NCBI GenBank assembly: GCA_039654915.1
Contig: CM077593.1
Span: forward strand, 74,194,501 to 74,258,500
DNA: 64,000 nt
Origin: Aquilaria yunnanensis
Taxonomy: Eukaryota; Streptophyta; Magnoliopsida; Malvales; Thymelaeaceae
Reading direction: 5' to 3'
Position 1 is the first letter of the stretch. Each line of letters opens with the position of its first letter. The position numbers and the translations under genes were made by a program. The notes beneath the pieces are model-generated. The model searched no databases, had not been told where the DNA came from, and saw nothing but the letters and a program-made list of their open reading frames with translations. Shown one piece after another: positions 21,974 through 33,809 of this stretch.

Positions 21974-23032
21974 TCAAAATCCTAGCAGGGCCTTGACCTT
22001 TTTCGAATTGGCGACAATACCTCTTTCTGACACCATGAATCCGAGGAACTTACCCGCATTTACCCTGAACACGCATTTTTCAGGGTTAAGATGAATTCCG
22101 AATGTCCTTAGTTGGTGGAATGTTTCCTTTAAGTCTATGATATGACTATTCGGCAGTTTGCTCTTAACTATCATATCATCGACGTAGACTTCCATGTTTC
22201 TCCCGATTTGGGAGCCGAAAACCCTATTCATCAACCTCTGGTACGTGGCCCCCGTATTCTTTAGCCCGAAGGGCATTCTAATATAGTAGTATGTACCAAC
22301 TTCGGTGATGAAGGTGGTTTTTTCCTCATCTTCGGGGTCCATCTTGATTTGATGATACCCATTGAAGGCGTCGAGGAAGCTATGGAGGCCATACTCGGCG
22401 GTTGAGTCCACCAACTGGTCTATTGGCGGCAGAGGATATGAATCCTTAAGGCAAACATCGTTCACATTTCGGAAGTCGATGCACATTCGGAGTTTGTCAC
22501 TCCCTTCTTTTGTGGTGATAACCATGTTACTAAGCCATTTGGGATATTTGACTTCCCTTATTACGTCCGCCTCCATCAATCGTTGGACTTCCGTTTTAAC
22601 GAAGTTGTTCTTGTGTGCCGAAAGGCTTCTCTTTTTTTGGCGAATAGGCTTCACGTCAGGGCATATCTTAAGACTATGTTGAATTATGCGAGGGTCTACC
22701 CCAGGCATGTCCTTTGGCGAGTAGGCAAATAGATCTTTGTTCATTAAAAGGAAAGATACAAGCTTTTGCTTATCACCTTCGGCCAGCTGTTTCCCTACAC
22801 GGGTACTTCGGCCAGAGACAAGCTCTACATTCTTAGTTTCAATTTTCTCTGAGTCACTTCTCTCTCCTTCTGTAGCCTCTTTGACCGGTATGCCTTTCTC
22901 TTCCGAAGTCTGCATGTGCACTTTCATCGAGCTTTGTCTCGCCTTTACGAAGACCTTTCGGACCTCAGCTTGATCAATAAATATTTCTGTGTCCCTCTCC
23001 TTCGTCCTAAAGGTGACCGTTAGGTACTTCAT
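21974..23032 (-). pseudogene. Gypsy T reverse transcriptase
   Basis: This is the best preserved frame of T, open for 352 residues. Motifs include YPKWLSNMVITTKEGSDKLR, MCIDFRNVNDVCLKDSYPLP, FLDAFNGYHQIKM, MPFGLKNTGATYQRLMN and the catalytic VYVDDMIVKS near 22170-22200, followed by LNPEKCVFRV and the thumb. The enzyme would copy element RNA to DNA. The frame opens with the protease-RT linker and ends in a stop at 21974. Flanking domains are broken, so it is a fragment of a polyprotein rather than an independent gene. Confidence 0.92.
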
Positions 23033-23069
23033 ATCTGGTCGGATGTGAAAGTTCCCTTGAGTTTGCCTT

Positions 23070-23504
23070 TCAAGGATTGCATTGTACGAAGAGGGGACAC
23101 CAATGACTGAACCTGGTCATGGCTGAGGTGAAGAGCTCTCCATTGTTCTGAACAAAAGCTCCCCTTAACATCAGAGGTACGTCAATCCACCCAAGGACAG
23201 GGAGTTTAGAAGGACCTACCCCGAAGGTAGGGGATGTGATAGGTTTGAGGTCATTTTTCCCGATGTCTAAGCTTGGCAACAGGTGGGAGAATAGGACATC
23301 GGCATTGGACTCGTCGTCCAGGAGCACCCTTTTTACTTCCCAACTCCCAATCCTTGCCATAATAAGGAGTGGGTCATCATGTGGGAATACTATGGTAGAT
23401 CCAACTTTCTGAACGAGCTTGTTCGATGGGTTACTGAATTCCATCATCGAGATCTCCTTGGCTTTCCTCTTCCTCTCTACCGAATGTAGTCCAGTGGTGA
23501 TCAT
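23070..23504 (-). pseudogene. Gypsy T protease, active site altered
   Basis: The fold is recognisable from VKRVLLDDESNADVLF and the later LPVLGWIDVPLML. Tat-lineage proteases normally have a D-x-G-S motif here; this copy reads D-D-E-S, so the conserved Gly is lost. The change is consistent with a single G-to-A transition. A frameshift before 23070 separates it from reverse transcriptase. Confidence 0.82.
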
Positions 23505-23599
23505 CTAGATTACTCCAGCCGATGGTGGAGGATTCTTCTTGGGACTTCGGTTCTGACGTCAGTTGGAATCGTAGTCCTCATCGTCCTTTCTTTCCTCCT

Positions 23600-25131
23600 C
23601 CTTCCTTCCCTTGGGAGAGGGCATCCATAGGTACTAGCGAAGTTGGCCCTGCTTGATCAGGGACTTGATGTACTTCCTGAGTTGGAAGCAATCTTCAGTG
23701 TCATGACCGTGATCCTAATGGAATTGACAGAATTTCTTCATATTTTTCTTGTTTTCCGAGGTCATGCCCTTTGGTTGCTGGATCTGGGTGCCTTGCCTTT
23801 CCATTGCCAATAGTATGTTCGTTCTCGTGGTGTTCAAGGGGGTGAACATCACTGGTTTCTTCCCCATCTGCTTTCGAGGTCTCCCTCCACCTTCGATTGG
23901 GTACCGAGGTTGGCTGCTTTGTCTTTCGGGGCGCATGTGCTCAGACTTTGGCCCGTCCATCCTAAGCTCCTCAGCCATCATGTGTTGTTCCGCCCTTTGG
24001 TAGAATTCTCCAAGGGTGTCCGGGGGCTCTTTAGAGAACTCATAGAAGAGTTGTGAGTCTCTCCGAAGTCCCCTTATCATGGCGAGGATGCATATTTTGG
24101 GACAGAAGTCCGGCACACTCAAGGCTTCACGATTGAACCTTTTGACATAGTCATGAATGGTCTCCCCATTCTTTTGCGCTAAGTTGAACATCTGAACGGG
24201 CATCTTCGCCATTGGCCTGCTACCGATGAACTGCTGCGTGAATGTTGTGGACAGCTCTTGGCAACTCATTATAGTTCTAGGGGCGATGGAGTTGTACCAT
24301 GCGGTTGCCGGGTCGGAAAGGGTGACCTCAAAGCACTTGCAAAGGGTAGCATCATCGGCACCGTGTAGCGCCATGCTACGCCTGTACTTGGTTAGGTGGG
24401 CTTGAGGGTCACTACACCCATCATAGGTTTCCAAGAGAGGCACCCAAAAATTGCTTGGCATTGGTGCTGCCACTACCGTTTGGACGAAGGGTGACTCTTC
24501 TCCGGTAAAGGTCTCAAATAGCCTTGACCAGACAGGCTTTCGGGTGATCTGCCTCTTTACCTTTTCTAACCTCTCTAGGATCTTTTCCATGAGGATGGTG
24601 GTGCTGGACTCTCGCTGCCTAGAGGCCTCCGGTAAAGGAGAACGATGCCTCCTTTTCGGGGAGTATCTTTGGCGGTGGGGGGATTGTGATCTCTTTTCTG
24701 GTGAAGAACTTCATCGACAGGAAGTCCTAGCCCCATTAGACCCCGTTTCTCCAGTATGTCGGCCTTTGGGGGATACGTCCTCCGTTGAGGACTCGTTATA
24801 GAAGTCCCCACTCCCTGAACTCCGGTGAGTGGACTTCAGGCTTCTCTCTCGACGGGGAGTTGGTGAAGAGGCCCTTCGGCCCGAAGATGGTTGTTACCAC
24901 CTTTGGTCCAACTGTTGCGTCATTTTAGCCATAACAGAGCACTGAAAATCACGTAGGAAGCTCATCGTGATCGTTAGAGGACGTTCGTCCTTAGGCGAAG
25001 AAGTCCCTATGATGGGTTGTTCGGCCGCCAATTGATTCTCTGGCACGGATGGGGACTTCGGAAGTCCCTTATTTTTATAATGCCGAGTCTCAACGACGAC
25101 TACCTGAGGATGAGTTCCCACAGACGACGCC
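23600..25131 (-). pseudogene. Gypsy T gag
   Basis: The N-terminal part reads in one frame to MAKMTQQLDQRW (stop near 24894). The main gag domain opens at 24590 with MEKILERLEKVKRQ, followed by YDGCSDPQAHLTKYRRSM, TAWYNSI and FTQQFIG, typical of the Tat gag. A CX2H-type knuckle (CQFH, stop, DHGHDTEDC) lies near 23700-23725. The stop inside the knuckle and the frameshift between the two gag parts inactivate it. Gag would bind the genomic RNA and form particles. Confidence 0.87.
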
Positions 25132-25134
25132 AAA
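25116..25134 (-). other. Primer-binding site of Gypsy T
   Basis: The minus strand next to the 5' LTR reads TTTGGCGTCGTCTGTGGG, resembling the TGGCGCCGTCTGTGGG-type primer sites of Tat-lineage elements. It is not the initiator-Met type; I do not assign the tRNA. Confidence 0.7.
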
Positions 25135-25990
25135 TGATGCCCGTCGGCATCTTCGCTGTACGACATGGTAGGCTTGAGAGGGACTTCCAGTATGGAGATG
25201 CTGGTAGAAGAGACTTCCGTCGTGAGATTGATTGAGACAAAAAGAACAGGGGTTAGGAGGTCCTCGGATTGTGTTTCTAGGGGAGGAACCTCCGACGCCC
25301 AAGTCAATATTTGGCAACTAAAGAGTAGTGAATGAAGAGTAAAGAGTAGAGTTCTATTGAGAGTTCAGCCTGTGTCCTTACCAAGGTTGTTTCCCCAAGT
25401 ATTTATAGGAGGACATTGGGAGAAGTCCGTTTCACACAGCCCGCTCAGATCATGAGACGTGTTCGGTCAGATGCGGTCCGTACCTTTGGGGATGAGGATC
25501 TCCAACTAGCCATAGGCCGTTCTGGCCAGAAGTCAGGGTTGTGGGAGGCCTGTGTGTCAGGGGAGTGTGCGAGGTCTCTGTGTCAGAGGCTCCTTAACCA
25601 TTTTTGTCGTGTTCACAAGACCCCTTCGGTGAAAGAGACCTCTTCAGGATATGAAAGCTTTTAGCCGAGGTTGCTCCAGTCACTCGGAAGGCCCCTTGGC
25701 ACAGAGGATCCCCTCCGGAGGATGTTTTCCCCTGCCGAGGATGATAAGTCTACTCCTCCCAAAGTTGGTCTGGTCATCTTACCGATGGTGGTAGTGTACC
25801 ATCTTCCCGAGGTTAGTCGTATTATTCCCTGAGGGTGATGGTGGATTATCGAGGTCAGGGGGTCAAGGACTGCGGATCCTCTTTTCCCAAGGTTGGTGCT
25901 CGCATTCTTCGAGGGTGATGCTCGTCTTTTCCGATGGTGGTGCTTTGTCAGAGCTTGGGAGTTTGGAGGGTAATAGCCCTTTGGCTATCA
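25135..25990 (-). repeat. 5' LTR of Gypsy T (856 bp)
   Basis: It runs from tgatgcccgtcggcatc to tttggctatca. An intact TATA box, CCTATAAATAC on the minus strand, lies near 25399-25408. Many substitutions and a few small indels separate it from the 3' LTR. Confidence 0.95.
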
Positions 25991-26082
25991 AATGCCTCAA
26001 TAAAATATCATGACTTAATGTGCAAAACACAATCATCTAATGATTGGCTTTTGGGCATAGCATTTATAAACTACTACTTGCA

Positions 26083-27654
26083 CTAAAGCCGATCCATGTA
26101 TCTAATACTAATGGATCTAGAATGACTATTATGTTTTTACTGCTTAAGAGGTTTCATCACTAGATCGGCAATATTGCTATATGTTGAGGTCCTACATATC
26201 CTCACATCACCCCTTTTGATGATCTCCGTAATAAGATGATAGCATCAGAGTATGTGTTTGGATCACCTATGAGATCAAGGTTCCTTAGCTTGTGCAATTG
26301 CTCCATTGTTGTCACAATAGAGCTTTATCAGGTTGGCAATGCTCAGAACCAGACCAAGTAACGTGACAAACTTCTTGATCTAAACTACCTTTTTGGAAGC
26401 ATCAGAGGTGACAATCTACTCATATTTTGTTGTAAAATCTGCTACTGTCACTTATTTTGAACTTTTCCAACTCACAGCACCACCACCAATCCAAAACACA
26501 TAACTAAATTGTGATTTGAAATCATCCTTATCGAATTGGAAACTAGCATCGGTGTAACCCCTTGCAATTAGTTCATCCTTATCTCGATAAACCAAGAATG
26601 CATCCTTCATCCTTTTCAAGTTCTTAAGGATATTCTTAAAAGCTGTCCAGTGGTTCCCAGTAGGGTTTGATTGGTACCTGGTCATCATGCTCAATGTATA
26701 TGAGAAATTGGGATGAGTACATATTATGGCATACATGAAAGATCCAATTGCTGAGGTTTATGGAATCTTACTCATGCATTCTTTTTCCTCATATGTACGA
26801 GGACACCGAGATCTAGAGAGAGTTATACCATGTGACTTGGGCAATAATTTTTTTCTTGGAGTCTTGCATACTAAACCTCTTTAACACCTTGTCAAAAGTA
26901 TATACTTTGACTTAGGCGAAGTAGTTTTCTAGATTTATCTTTATAGATCATAATACCTATATATAGGCTATTTCAACCAAGTTCTTCATAAAGAAACATT
27001 TCCCCAGCCAAGTCTTGACAGATTGTAGCTCAGGAATGTCATTTCCGATGAATAGTTTGTCATCTACATACAACACCATGAAGACAATAGCGCTCCCACT
27101 ATCCATCTTGAAGACACAAGGTTCATCTTCATTTTTGATAGATCCAAACTCTTTGATTATGTCATTAAAATGAAGATTCCAGTTGCAAGAAGCTTGCTTC
27201 AATCCATAAATGGACCTTTGCAATTTGCACATTTTATTGGCATTCTCTAGAGTGACAAAGCCCTCAAGTTGTGTCATGCACACACCCTTAAGTAGTTTTT
27301 CATTAAGGAAGGCGGTTTTAACATCCATTTGCCTTATCTTATAATCATAGTGTGCAGTAATAGCCAATAAAATTTGGATCGATTCAAGCATGGCAACTGG
27401 TGAAAAAGTTTCATTATAGTTAATACCATGAATTTGCTTGAAACTTTTTTGCAATCAAGTGTTCCTTAAAGGTAATCACATTGCCAAAGATGTTAGTTTT
27501 CTTCTTGAAAACCAATTTGCACCTTATGGGTTTTATCCCTTTAGGTGGATTAACCAAAGTCCATACTTGGTTTTCATACATGGATTCTATCTTGGATTTC
27601 ATGGATTTTAGTCACTTTTCAGAGTCTGGTTCCAACATTGCTTGTTGGTAGGTT
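26083..27654 (-). pseudogene. Copia H reverse transcriptase and RNase H
   Basis: Frames at 27420-27602 and 26957-27454 give IESMYENQVWTLVNPP, the INYNETFSPVAMLESIQ motif, QMDVKTAFLNEKLL, IYGLKQASCNW and the catalytic MVLYVDDKLFIGND. After several breaks the RNase H frame at 26452-26736 shows MYAIICTHPNFSYTLSMM, ARGYTDASFQFDKDD and GGGAVSWKSSK. A tail near 26240-26340 has LYCDNNGAIAQAKEP. It is fragmented by stops. Confidence 0.88.
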
Positions 27655-29394
27655 ATTGGCTCATCTTGATCCATGAGCATCATATCACCAATATGAGTCA
27701 CAAGAAATTAAAATCTCTCAGGCTCATACCAATTCTTACCAAACCTATGTAGGCTCTGTGACATAGGAATAGACTCTTGAACCATAATATCTTGTAGTGT
27801 CTGTTTGGGTTCTATTTCATGTTCAATGTCCCCTTGTTGTTTTCAAATTTCTTTGAGTTCTACTTTCCTCCAACTGGTTCCTTTAGTGATAAACTCTTTT
27901 TTTTTTTAGAAAAACACCAGTTTGAGCAAGAAACGCTTTCTGTTTAGAAGGATTGTAGAAATAGTAACCTTTTGTTTCTTTGGGATACTCATAAAAAAAA
28001 AACATTTATTAGATTTGGGCTCTAGCTTGTCCGAGGATTGACATTTCATGTAAGCTTCGTAGCCCTAACTCTTTATAAAAGATAGACCGGCATGCCCCAC
28101 ACTCCATATCTTATATGGCCTCTTGTGAACCGATTTAGATAGAACTCGGTTTACTGTAAAAACAGCTGTCTTTAGAGCATATCTCCAAAAGGAGTTTGGA
28201 AGGTCAACTTGACTCATCCTAGATCAAACCATATTTACCAGTGTTTGATTTCTCCATTTGAATACACCATTCCATTGAGGTATACTAGGTGGAGTGAGTT
28301 GTGATATTATACCACACTTCTTTAGATAGTCAAGGAATTCTTGGTCCAAGTATTCTCTATCTTGATTTGATTGAAGTACTTTGATACTCTTCTCGAGTTG
28401 ATTATGTACTTCATTCTTAAATTCTTTAGACTTTTCAAAGGACTCTAACTTGTGTTTCATAAGATAAAAGCCATATTTACTGAAGTCATCAGTAAAAGTA
28501 ATAAAGTATTAGAAGCCTCCTTTAGCTTGTGTAGATATAGGCCTACATACATCACTATGTATGAGTCCTAGTAAGTCATTGGCTCTTTCATTATGCCTAG
28601 TGAAAGGGGGTTTTGGTCATCTTGCCCAATAAAAATGATTCACATATCTTATATGATTCAAAATTAAATGAGTCCAAGAGTCCATCTTTATGGAGCTTGG
28701 ATATACTGGTCTCATTTATATGTTCCAAATGACAACGCTAAAGATAGGTCAAGTTTGAATCATTCAATTTTACCTTCTCGATATTCATATTATAGATTGA
28801 AAATTTGAGTTCTAGAACATACAAAACCATTGCTAAGTCGAGCATTTCCATAAAATATTTCATTTAAACAAATGGAGCAACACTTGTCCTTTATTATAAA
28901 TGAAAAGCCTTTCTTGTCAAAGGAAGAAATAGAAATCAAATTTCTACTAATAGTAGGCACATAATAGCAATTGTCGAACCCATTAGGCAAAGTGAAAACA
29001 TAAGTCCTAATGGCTAATTCAGCAACTCTTGCTTCATTTCCCAAATGCAAGTCTACTTCACCTTAGGCCAATCTTCTACTCTATTTAGATCCTACACATT
29101 TGCACAAAAGTAAGATCCATATGTAGTTTCCAATACCCAAGATGAAGAAGTAGAAAAATTATCCTTTATAACAAAAATACAAGAAGTGGAAGTCTTACTT
29201 CCTTTCTCCTTATCGAGTTCTTCAAGATAGAGCTTGCAATTGTGCTTCTAATGTCTAGGTTTCTTACAATGAAAGCATTCCCCTTCCTTAGCCACACCAT
29301 CAAACTATTTTAGTGCACTAAAAGAAGAATTAGCATTGAAATTTCCATTAGCTTTATTTTTCTTCTTGTTGGCCTTTTGTTTTCCCTTGCCCTT
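27655..29394 (-). pseudogene. Copia H protease and integrase
   Basis: The protease region is visible around 29140 (SSSWVLETTYGSYFCANV), where the active-site Asp of the usual DTG/DTGCG is replaced (LETT). The frame at 28790-29050 continues with NCYYVPTISRNLISIS and DKCCSICLNEIFYGNARL. The zinc region (RCHLEHINETSISKLHKDGLL) follows. The integrase core appears as KVLQSNQDREYLDQEFLDYL and QLTPPSIPQWNGVFKWRN at 28224-28460. In the second-Asp and Glu blocks the key residues read as Asn and Lys, so the core looks inactive. Confidence 0.78.
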
Positions 29395-29989
29395 CTAAAC
29401 CATCACAATGGGCTTAGCCTTCTTAAGGTATTGCTTAGTAGCTTTCAATATGTTGAGCAATTCAAGGAGAGATTTGTTAAGATCATTCATGTTGTAGTTC
29501 ATGATGAATTGACTGTAGCTTTCTGGCAATGGTTGTAGGACTACATCAATAGCCAAATCTTTCTGAAGAGCAATTCTCAAACTCTCAAGATTCTCAAAGT
29601 AGCCAATCATCTTGAGCACAAGAGAACGGGACTTTCTTCAGACATTTTGCACTGAAATAAAGTTTTGGAGGTCTCAAACCTCTCTTGCTGAGCTTGCATT
29701 TGAAAGAGCATCTTAAGGTGTTTGATTATATCAAACGCCCCCATGTTCTCATGTTGCGTTTTAAGCTCAGATTCTATGGTTATTAGCATCAAACAAAAAA
29801 CATCCAAAAAATCATCAGAATGCTTCTTTGAAGCATCTCTTTCAGCTCTTGGAGTATTGGCAATAGACTCATCTAGAATGGCTACTTTAGGATATAAACC
29901 TTTCTCTCTTGCTTGAGGACTACCCTTAAATTTCAGTACCATTTAAGAAAGTTGGTTATGTTAGCTTTTTCTTCTCTAGGATCGATCAT
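29395..29989 (-). pseudogene. Copia H gag
   Basis: Two frames, 29607-29942 and 29395-29619, together give the Copia gag core (UBN2 type): ANTPRAERDASKKHSDD, HENMGAFDIIKHLKMLFQ, ERFETSKTLFQCKM, then LKMIGYFENLESL and YSQFIMNYNMNDLNKSL. A one-base shift near 29615 separates the two frames. Further on, a Lys-rich run and a knuckle-like Cys/His segment are seen near 29260-29290. Confidence 0.85.
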
Positions 29990-30361
29990 GATGGCACTGT
30001 TGATGTATTTTGTACCATGATAATCTACAATAATAAATATGTTGTGTGAGAGTCATGCATTTTAATTCATTTAATAAGGAATTTTATTAAATGATGCTCC
30101 CACCATTTTACTCAAAATAATAACCTCAATATTGTTTTGGAATACCTTGATGCTAAGGCCTTCTACAAGGCAAAGATCCATATTTCACCACAACTTGACT
30201 CAGCTTTGACTTTTCTCCCAAGTTATAGCTATTTAGGTAGGCTACTCCTTGCCAATTGCTTCTCATGCAACTCTTTGATAGTTGGATGAACAACATTTTT
30301 CCAAGCTTATCTCATGAACTTACACCCAACTCTTTGCCTTTAAGTCTCCAATTATGTTGGG
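29990..30361 (-). other. Copia H leader, part 1
   Basis: This untranslated stretch lies between gag and the Gypsy G insertion. No gene is seen. It is contiguous in origin with 39076-39795 and 41211-41592. Confidence 0.55.
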
Positions 30362-30366
30362 GTGAC

Positions 30367-32756
30367 TGATGCAAACCCTTTCGGTATAATGACCAAGAAA
30401 TGCGCCCAAGATGTTTTCCAAGCTCCACAAGACATCAAAAAGACTGCATTTAAACCCCCACCCCTAATCAACTCATGATTATAAACAAGAAGTATAAGAA
30501 AATGAAGAACATGTAGGGTTTTGGGAGCCAAACAACTGTAGCAGAATTTAACTGAAACCCTCCAAGATCTAAGTGAAACAGGGTAAATAGGATGTTCAAA
30601 AATTTTCATGCCTAACTTCGGTTGAGAACTTTCACCCAACTATAGAGTTGAATCATAAAACTTGAACAGTTGACGTGTTCAAGCTCTCGATGGCTTCCAC
30701 ACGAGCTTTTCGGGATCACCATGCTTCCATCACAGCCCGGCAGATGCATTTCTCTTGTGCTTGCAATGCTAGCTTGCGTCCTCCAAGGAGTAGCAAGAGA
30801 AGAGTGTGGCTGTCCTTTTTGGGAGGCTAGGGCAAGGCTGCGAATTTCTCACTAAAATTTTTATTTATAGTGAGACTCAACTTCTAGGCTTAATGGGTTT
30901 CAAAGCCCTAATCTAATTTGGCTTTAATTTCGGGCTTAATAATGGCTCAACTTTTGGGCCCATTATTAATAAGAAATTATTATGAAACCATAACCCAAAT
31001 AATTAGCCCATGCACTCCAATAATCCAAATAGCTCTACGTGTGCGACCTAATACGCTCTTACCACGTTGGCAATGATCATAAATCACATTTATGATCATA
31101 AGCAATGAGCGGAGTCAAGCAACACATCATTGCTACCCAAGTGACAAGGTTTGTTGGTGATTCGACTAAACCTTTATGATCATTACCCATATATGCCATT
31201 GTCCCTTTGTCCAAGATATCAAGACTAAGCACGAGACATGGAATGTGTAATTATCGTATAGCCCAATCTTTGGTTTCTTGATTACCGAGTAGAATATCTT
31301 AAACTGATGACATTGATATCATATATCAACTCATTCGAGCATGGCCATGCATTTTCTAAGTCTCACTCTATCAAGGGGCCCGAAGATATCACTCTCATTA
31401 CATAGGAGTGACAAATCCCATCTTGATCATACAAAACCTTTCGCATGATATGTGACATACCCAATGACCTCCTTTAAGTTTACTCAGTTACAAGCAACAA
31501 AGGGAAGTATCAAAATATATGACTCACATGTAGGGAAGATTGATGATCTTAGGTCAAAGGACTACATATTCCATGATCACTATGAGAATCACGTATGACA
31601 CTCATATAATGATCCATATAGCGTTCTCATGGTGGGTTGGTCCAGTAACAAGTTCTCCAACTTGTACCCATATGCAGACTAGATATATCATATTAGCTCC
31701 ACATATGCTAGTCGTTATGTATGATTGTAATCCACTCCATAATAATACTAGACCAGGGACATTTGATAATATCATTATTCTAGGGTTACAATTATGTTTA
31801 TTACATTACGTAGAAACAAAACAACAAACATAATTGATGGATTAATGCCTTAATAAAACATCATGACTCAATGTGCAAAAATAAAATTATCTCATGATTT
31901 GCTTTTGGGCACAACACTAACAGAACAAAAGCAACTTGTGCACCAAGGTAGTCCTCAAAGAACTAAAGAGATTTTCTCTCCAAAGTAGCAATATTGTTTT
32001 GTATAAAGGTTGTGTTTTACAACCAGAATATGTACCTATTTATAGGCCTAAAATAGGGCTAACGAAATACATAGCCTAAGTCACATAGGAAACCTAGGTA
32101 CAAAGAATTAAAGAAAACCTAGTCAAACTAGAGCTCTTACACCCTTTTAACACACGTTCAAGGTGTGCAACGTTTGCCACTTATCCTATATGACCTAAAT
32201 CAATTCCATAGCCTAAATAATGTGCTAAATAATGTAAATAATCAGGAAAATAAATAAAATAAAGTGAAAATATAAGTTTGGCCCTAAAAACCCCAAAATG
32301 GTCTTCTTGGGTACGCTTATGAGCTCTTTAGGGTTTTTGCTTGTATCTTTAGCTCCAGAATTGAATATTTGAGTTCCATTGGCGTCCTATTAGATGTTGG
32401 AAAGAGGCCTTGGAAGCTTAGAGCTCAAAGATCTAGCTTGTAGAAAAAAGAATGGCCTTGAAACACTTCAAGGAGGTTTCAAGGGTGCACTTGAGGGGTG
32501 CCCTTGGGGCTGATTGTCTTGTGACTTATCCAGGCACTCTAGGACTGAGTACCAAGCTTGGGTATCATCCTCATATGGTGTCTTCAAGGTTCCAATAGAT
32601 CCATGTGAAAATCCATGTCTATCCTCCATGAAGAAGCTTGAGACAAAGGCTTAAAGTGCATTAGTGAGCTCCTTAGCTTTCTTCCTTGTCATTGGTCCAC
32701 TGGATATCTTCAAGGGGTCCTTGCCATCCTTGGTTGTGCCTTCCTTGAACATATCA
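30367..32756 (-). repeat. 3' LTR of Gypsy G, split by solo LTR B
   Basis: It begins tgatgcaaacccttt at 30367, is interrupted at 30511, resumes at 31928 (after the duplicated gaaca) and ends ...gaacatatca at 32756. With the insertion removed it is about 974 bp, against 985 bp for the 5' LTR, with clear identity along the whole length. Confidence 0.93.
30512..31922 (-). mobile_element. Solo LTR B of the Copia H family
   Basis: This is a single 1,411-bp LTR, tgtagggttttggg...gggcacaacactaaca, flanked by perfect 5-bp duplications gaaca (30507-30511 and 31923-31927). No internal sequence is attached, so it arose by recombination between the two LTRs of a full copy. The sense direction is minus. 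Confidence 0.95.
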
Positions 32757-32768
32757 ACCCCCCTCCTT
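32757..32768 (-). other. Polypurine tract of Gypsy G
   Basis: The minus strand reads AAGGAGGGGGGT immediately upstream of the 3' LTR. Confidence 0.88.
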
Positions 32769-33809
32769 AAAAGGATTCATCCATGAATCTGCATGTTCAA
32801 ACAAAGACAAATCAAAAACACTGAAAGTGCCACTCATATTGTACTCACCTAGCAAGTCTAACATGTATGCATTGTCATTGATCCTCTTGATCATTTTGAA
32901 TGGACCATCTCCTCTTGGATGAAGCTTAGTCCTTCTTGCAACTGGAAATCTCTCCTTCCTCATGTGCAACCGAACCCAATCTCTAGGCTCAAAGACAACT
33001 TTCCTTCGGCCTTGGTTGGCTTTTGTTAGCAACTTGTTGATTTTTGTGGTCAATTTGTTGTTTAACCTTTTCATGCAACCTCTTGATGCTCTCGGCCCTT
33101 TTACTACCATCTAAACTAGAAACCTCATGAGTAGGTAATGGTAAAAGATCTAATGGAGTTAGAGGATTAAAACCATACACAATCTCAAAAGGTGAAAATC
33201 CAGTAGTAGAATGCATGGCCCTATTGTAAGCAAACTCTACATGAGGCAAACGATCTTCCCATGATTTCAAATTCTTACCAATGATAGCTCTAAGCATAGA
33301 GCCTAAATTTCTATTGGTTACCTCAGTTTGCCCATCAGTTTATGGGTGGCAAGACGTAGAAAACAAAAGCTTAGTGCTAGGTTTCCCCTGCAAAGTTCTT
33401 CAAAAGTGACGTAGGAACTTAGAGTCCCTATCCAAAACTATGGTCCTTAGAACTCTATGAAGTCTAACAACTTCCTTGAAAAATAACTCAGCCACATGTA
33501 TCGCATCATCAGTCTTATTACATGGAATAAAGTAAGCCATTTTAGAAAACCTATCAACTACAACAAAAAGTGAGTCTCAGTTTCCTTTAGTTCTAGGCAA
33601 TCCAACAATGAAATCCATTAAAATGTCAACCCATGGATGAGTAGGGGTAGGAAGTGGTGTGTATAACCCTTGTGAAGTGTGAGTGGGCTTCGCCTTCCTA
33701 CATGCTATGCATTGATCACAAACCTTCCTTACATCCTTTACCATATTTGGCCAATGATAGTGGTCCTTCAAGGTATGCAAGGTTTTGGCTTGTCCAAAGT
33801 GTGCCATAA
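32769..33809 (-). pseudogene. Gypsy G integrase
   Basis: The zinc domain HCGGLMAHFGQAKTLHTL...CDQCIACRKAK starts in the frame at 33577-34116. The first catalytic Asp is in HPWVDILMDFI and the second Asp block lies near 33420 ([10 protein letters not shown]). The Glu region [12 protein letters not shown] is near 33310. [20 protein letters not shown] and [15 protein letters not shown] follow, then the C-terminal RVRLHMRKERFP-like segment and NPFKEGG. Stops occur near 33574 and 33340. Confidence 0.88.

Larger units (their letters stand above)
15147..25990 (-). mobile_element. Ty3/Gypsy element T, Tat lineage, with antisense gene
   Basis: This 10,844-bp element has 0.86-kb LTRs and target duplication aatgc (15142-15146 and 25991-25995). 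On the minus strand it carries gag, protease, reverse transcriptase, RNase H, a second RNase H of the archaeal-like type that marks the Tat lineage, and integrase. Between integrase and the 3' LTR is a 3-kb region holding a gene-like unit on the plus strand. Stops and frameshifts disable every frame. The LTRs differ by several percent, so it is clearly older than Copia K. Antisense open frames at this position are known from some Tat families such as Grande. Confidence 0.93.
13807..26068 (-). repeat. 3' LTR of Copia H, split by Gypsy T
   Basis: The LTR begins tgtagggattcggg at 13807, is interrupted after 15146, and resumes at 25996, ending gggcatagcatttata at 26068. With the insertion removed it is about 1,413 bp, the same as solo LTRs B, C and E. 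The final bases match the family end gggcacaacactaaca with mostly transition changes. On the minus strand the purine-rich gtgcaagtagtagt lies just upstream, as expected for a 3' LTR. Confidence 0.78.
26083..29989 (-). pseudogene. Copia H gag-pol polyprotein, decayed
   Basis: The probable start is MIDPREEKANITNFLKW at 29989. The order is gag, zinc knuckle, protease, integrase, reverse transcriptase, RNase H, as in Copia. Numerous stops and frameshifts break it into short frames. The C-terminus, ADLVMKPLKQ...IRYMDRL, ends at TAG 26083-26085, just before the purine-rich tract and 3' LTR. Protein style (KTAFLNEKLL, YVDD, GGGAVSWKS) fits the larger plant Copia lineages such as Tork or Ivana types. 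This is an impression, not a tested assignment. Confidence 0.88.

Noticed and set aside
13807..31922. LTR A and LTR B as a pair
   Set aside because: B has a private gaaca duplication inside the LTR of Gypsy G. The Copia H primer site is found only next to 41593.
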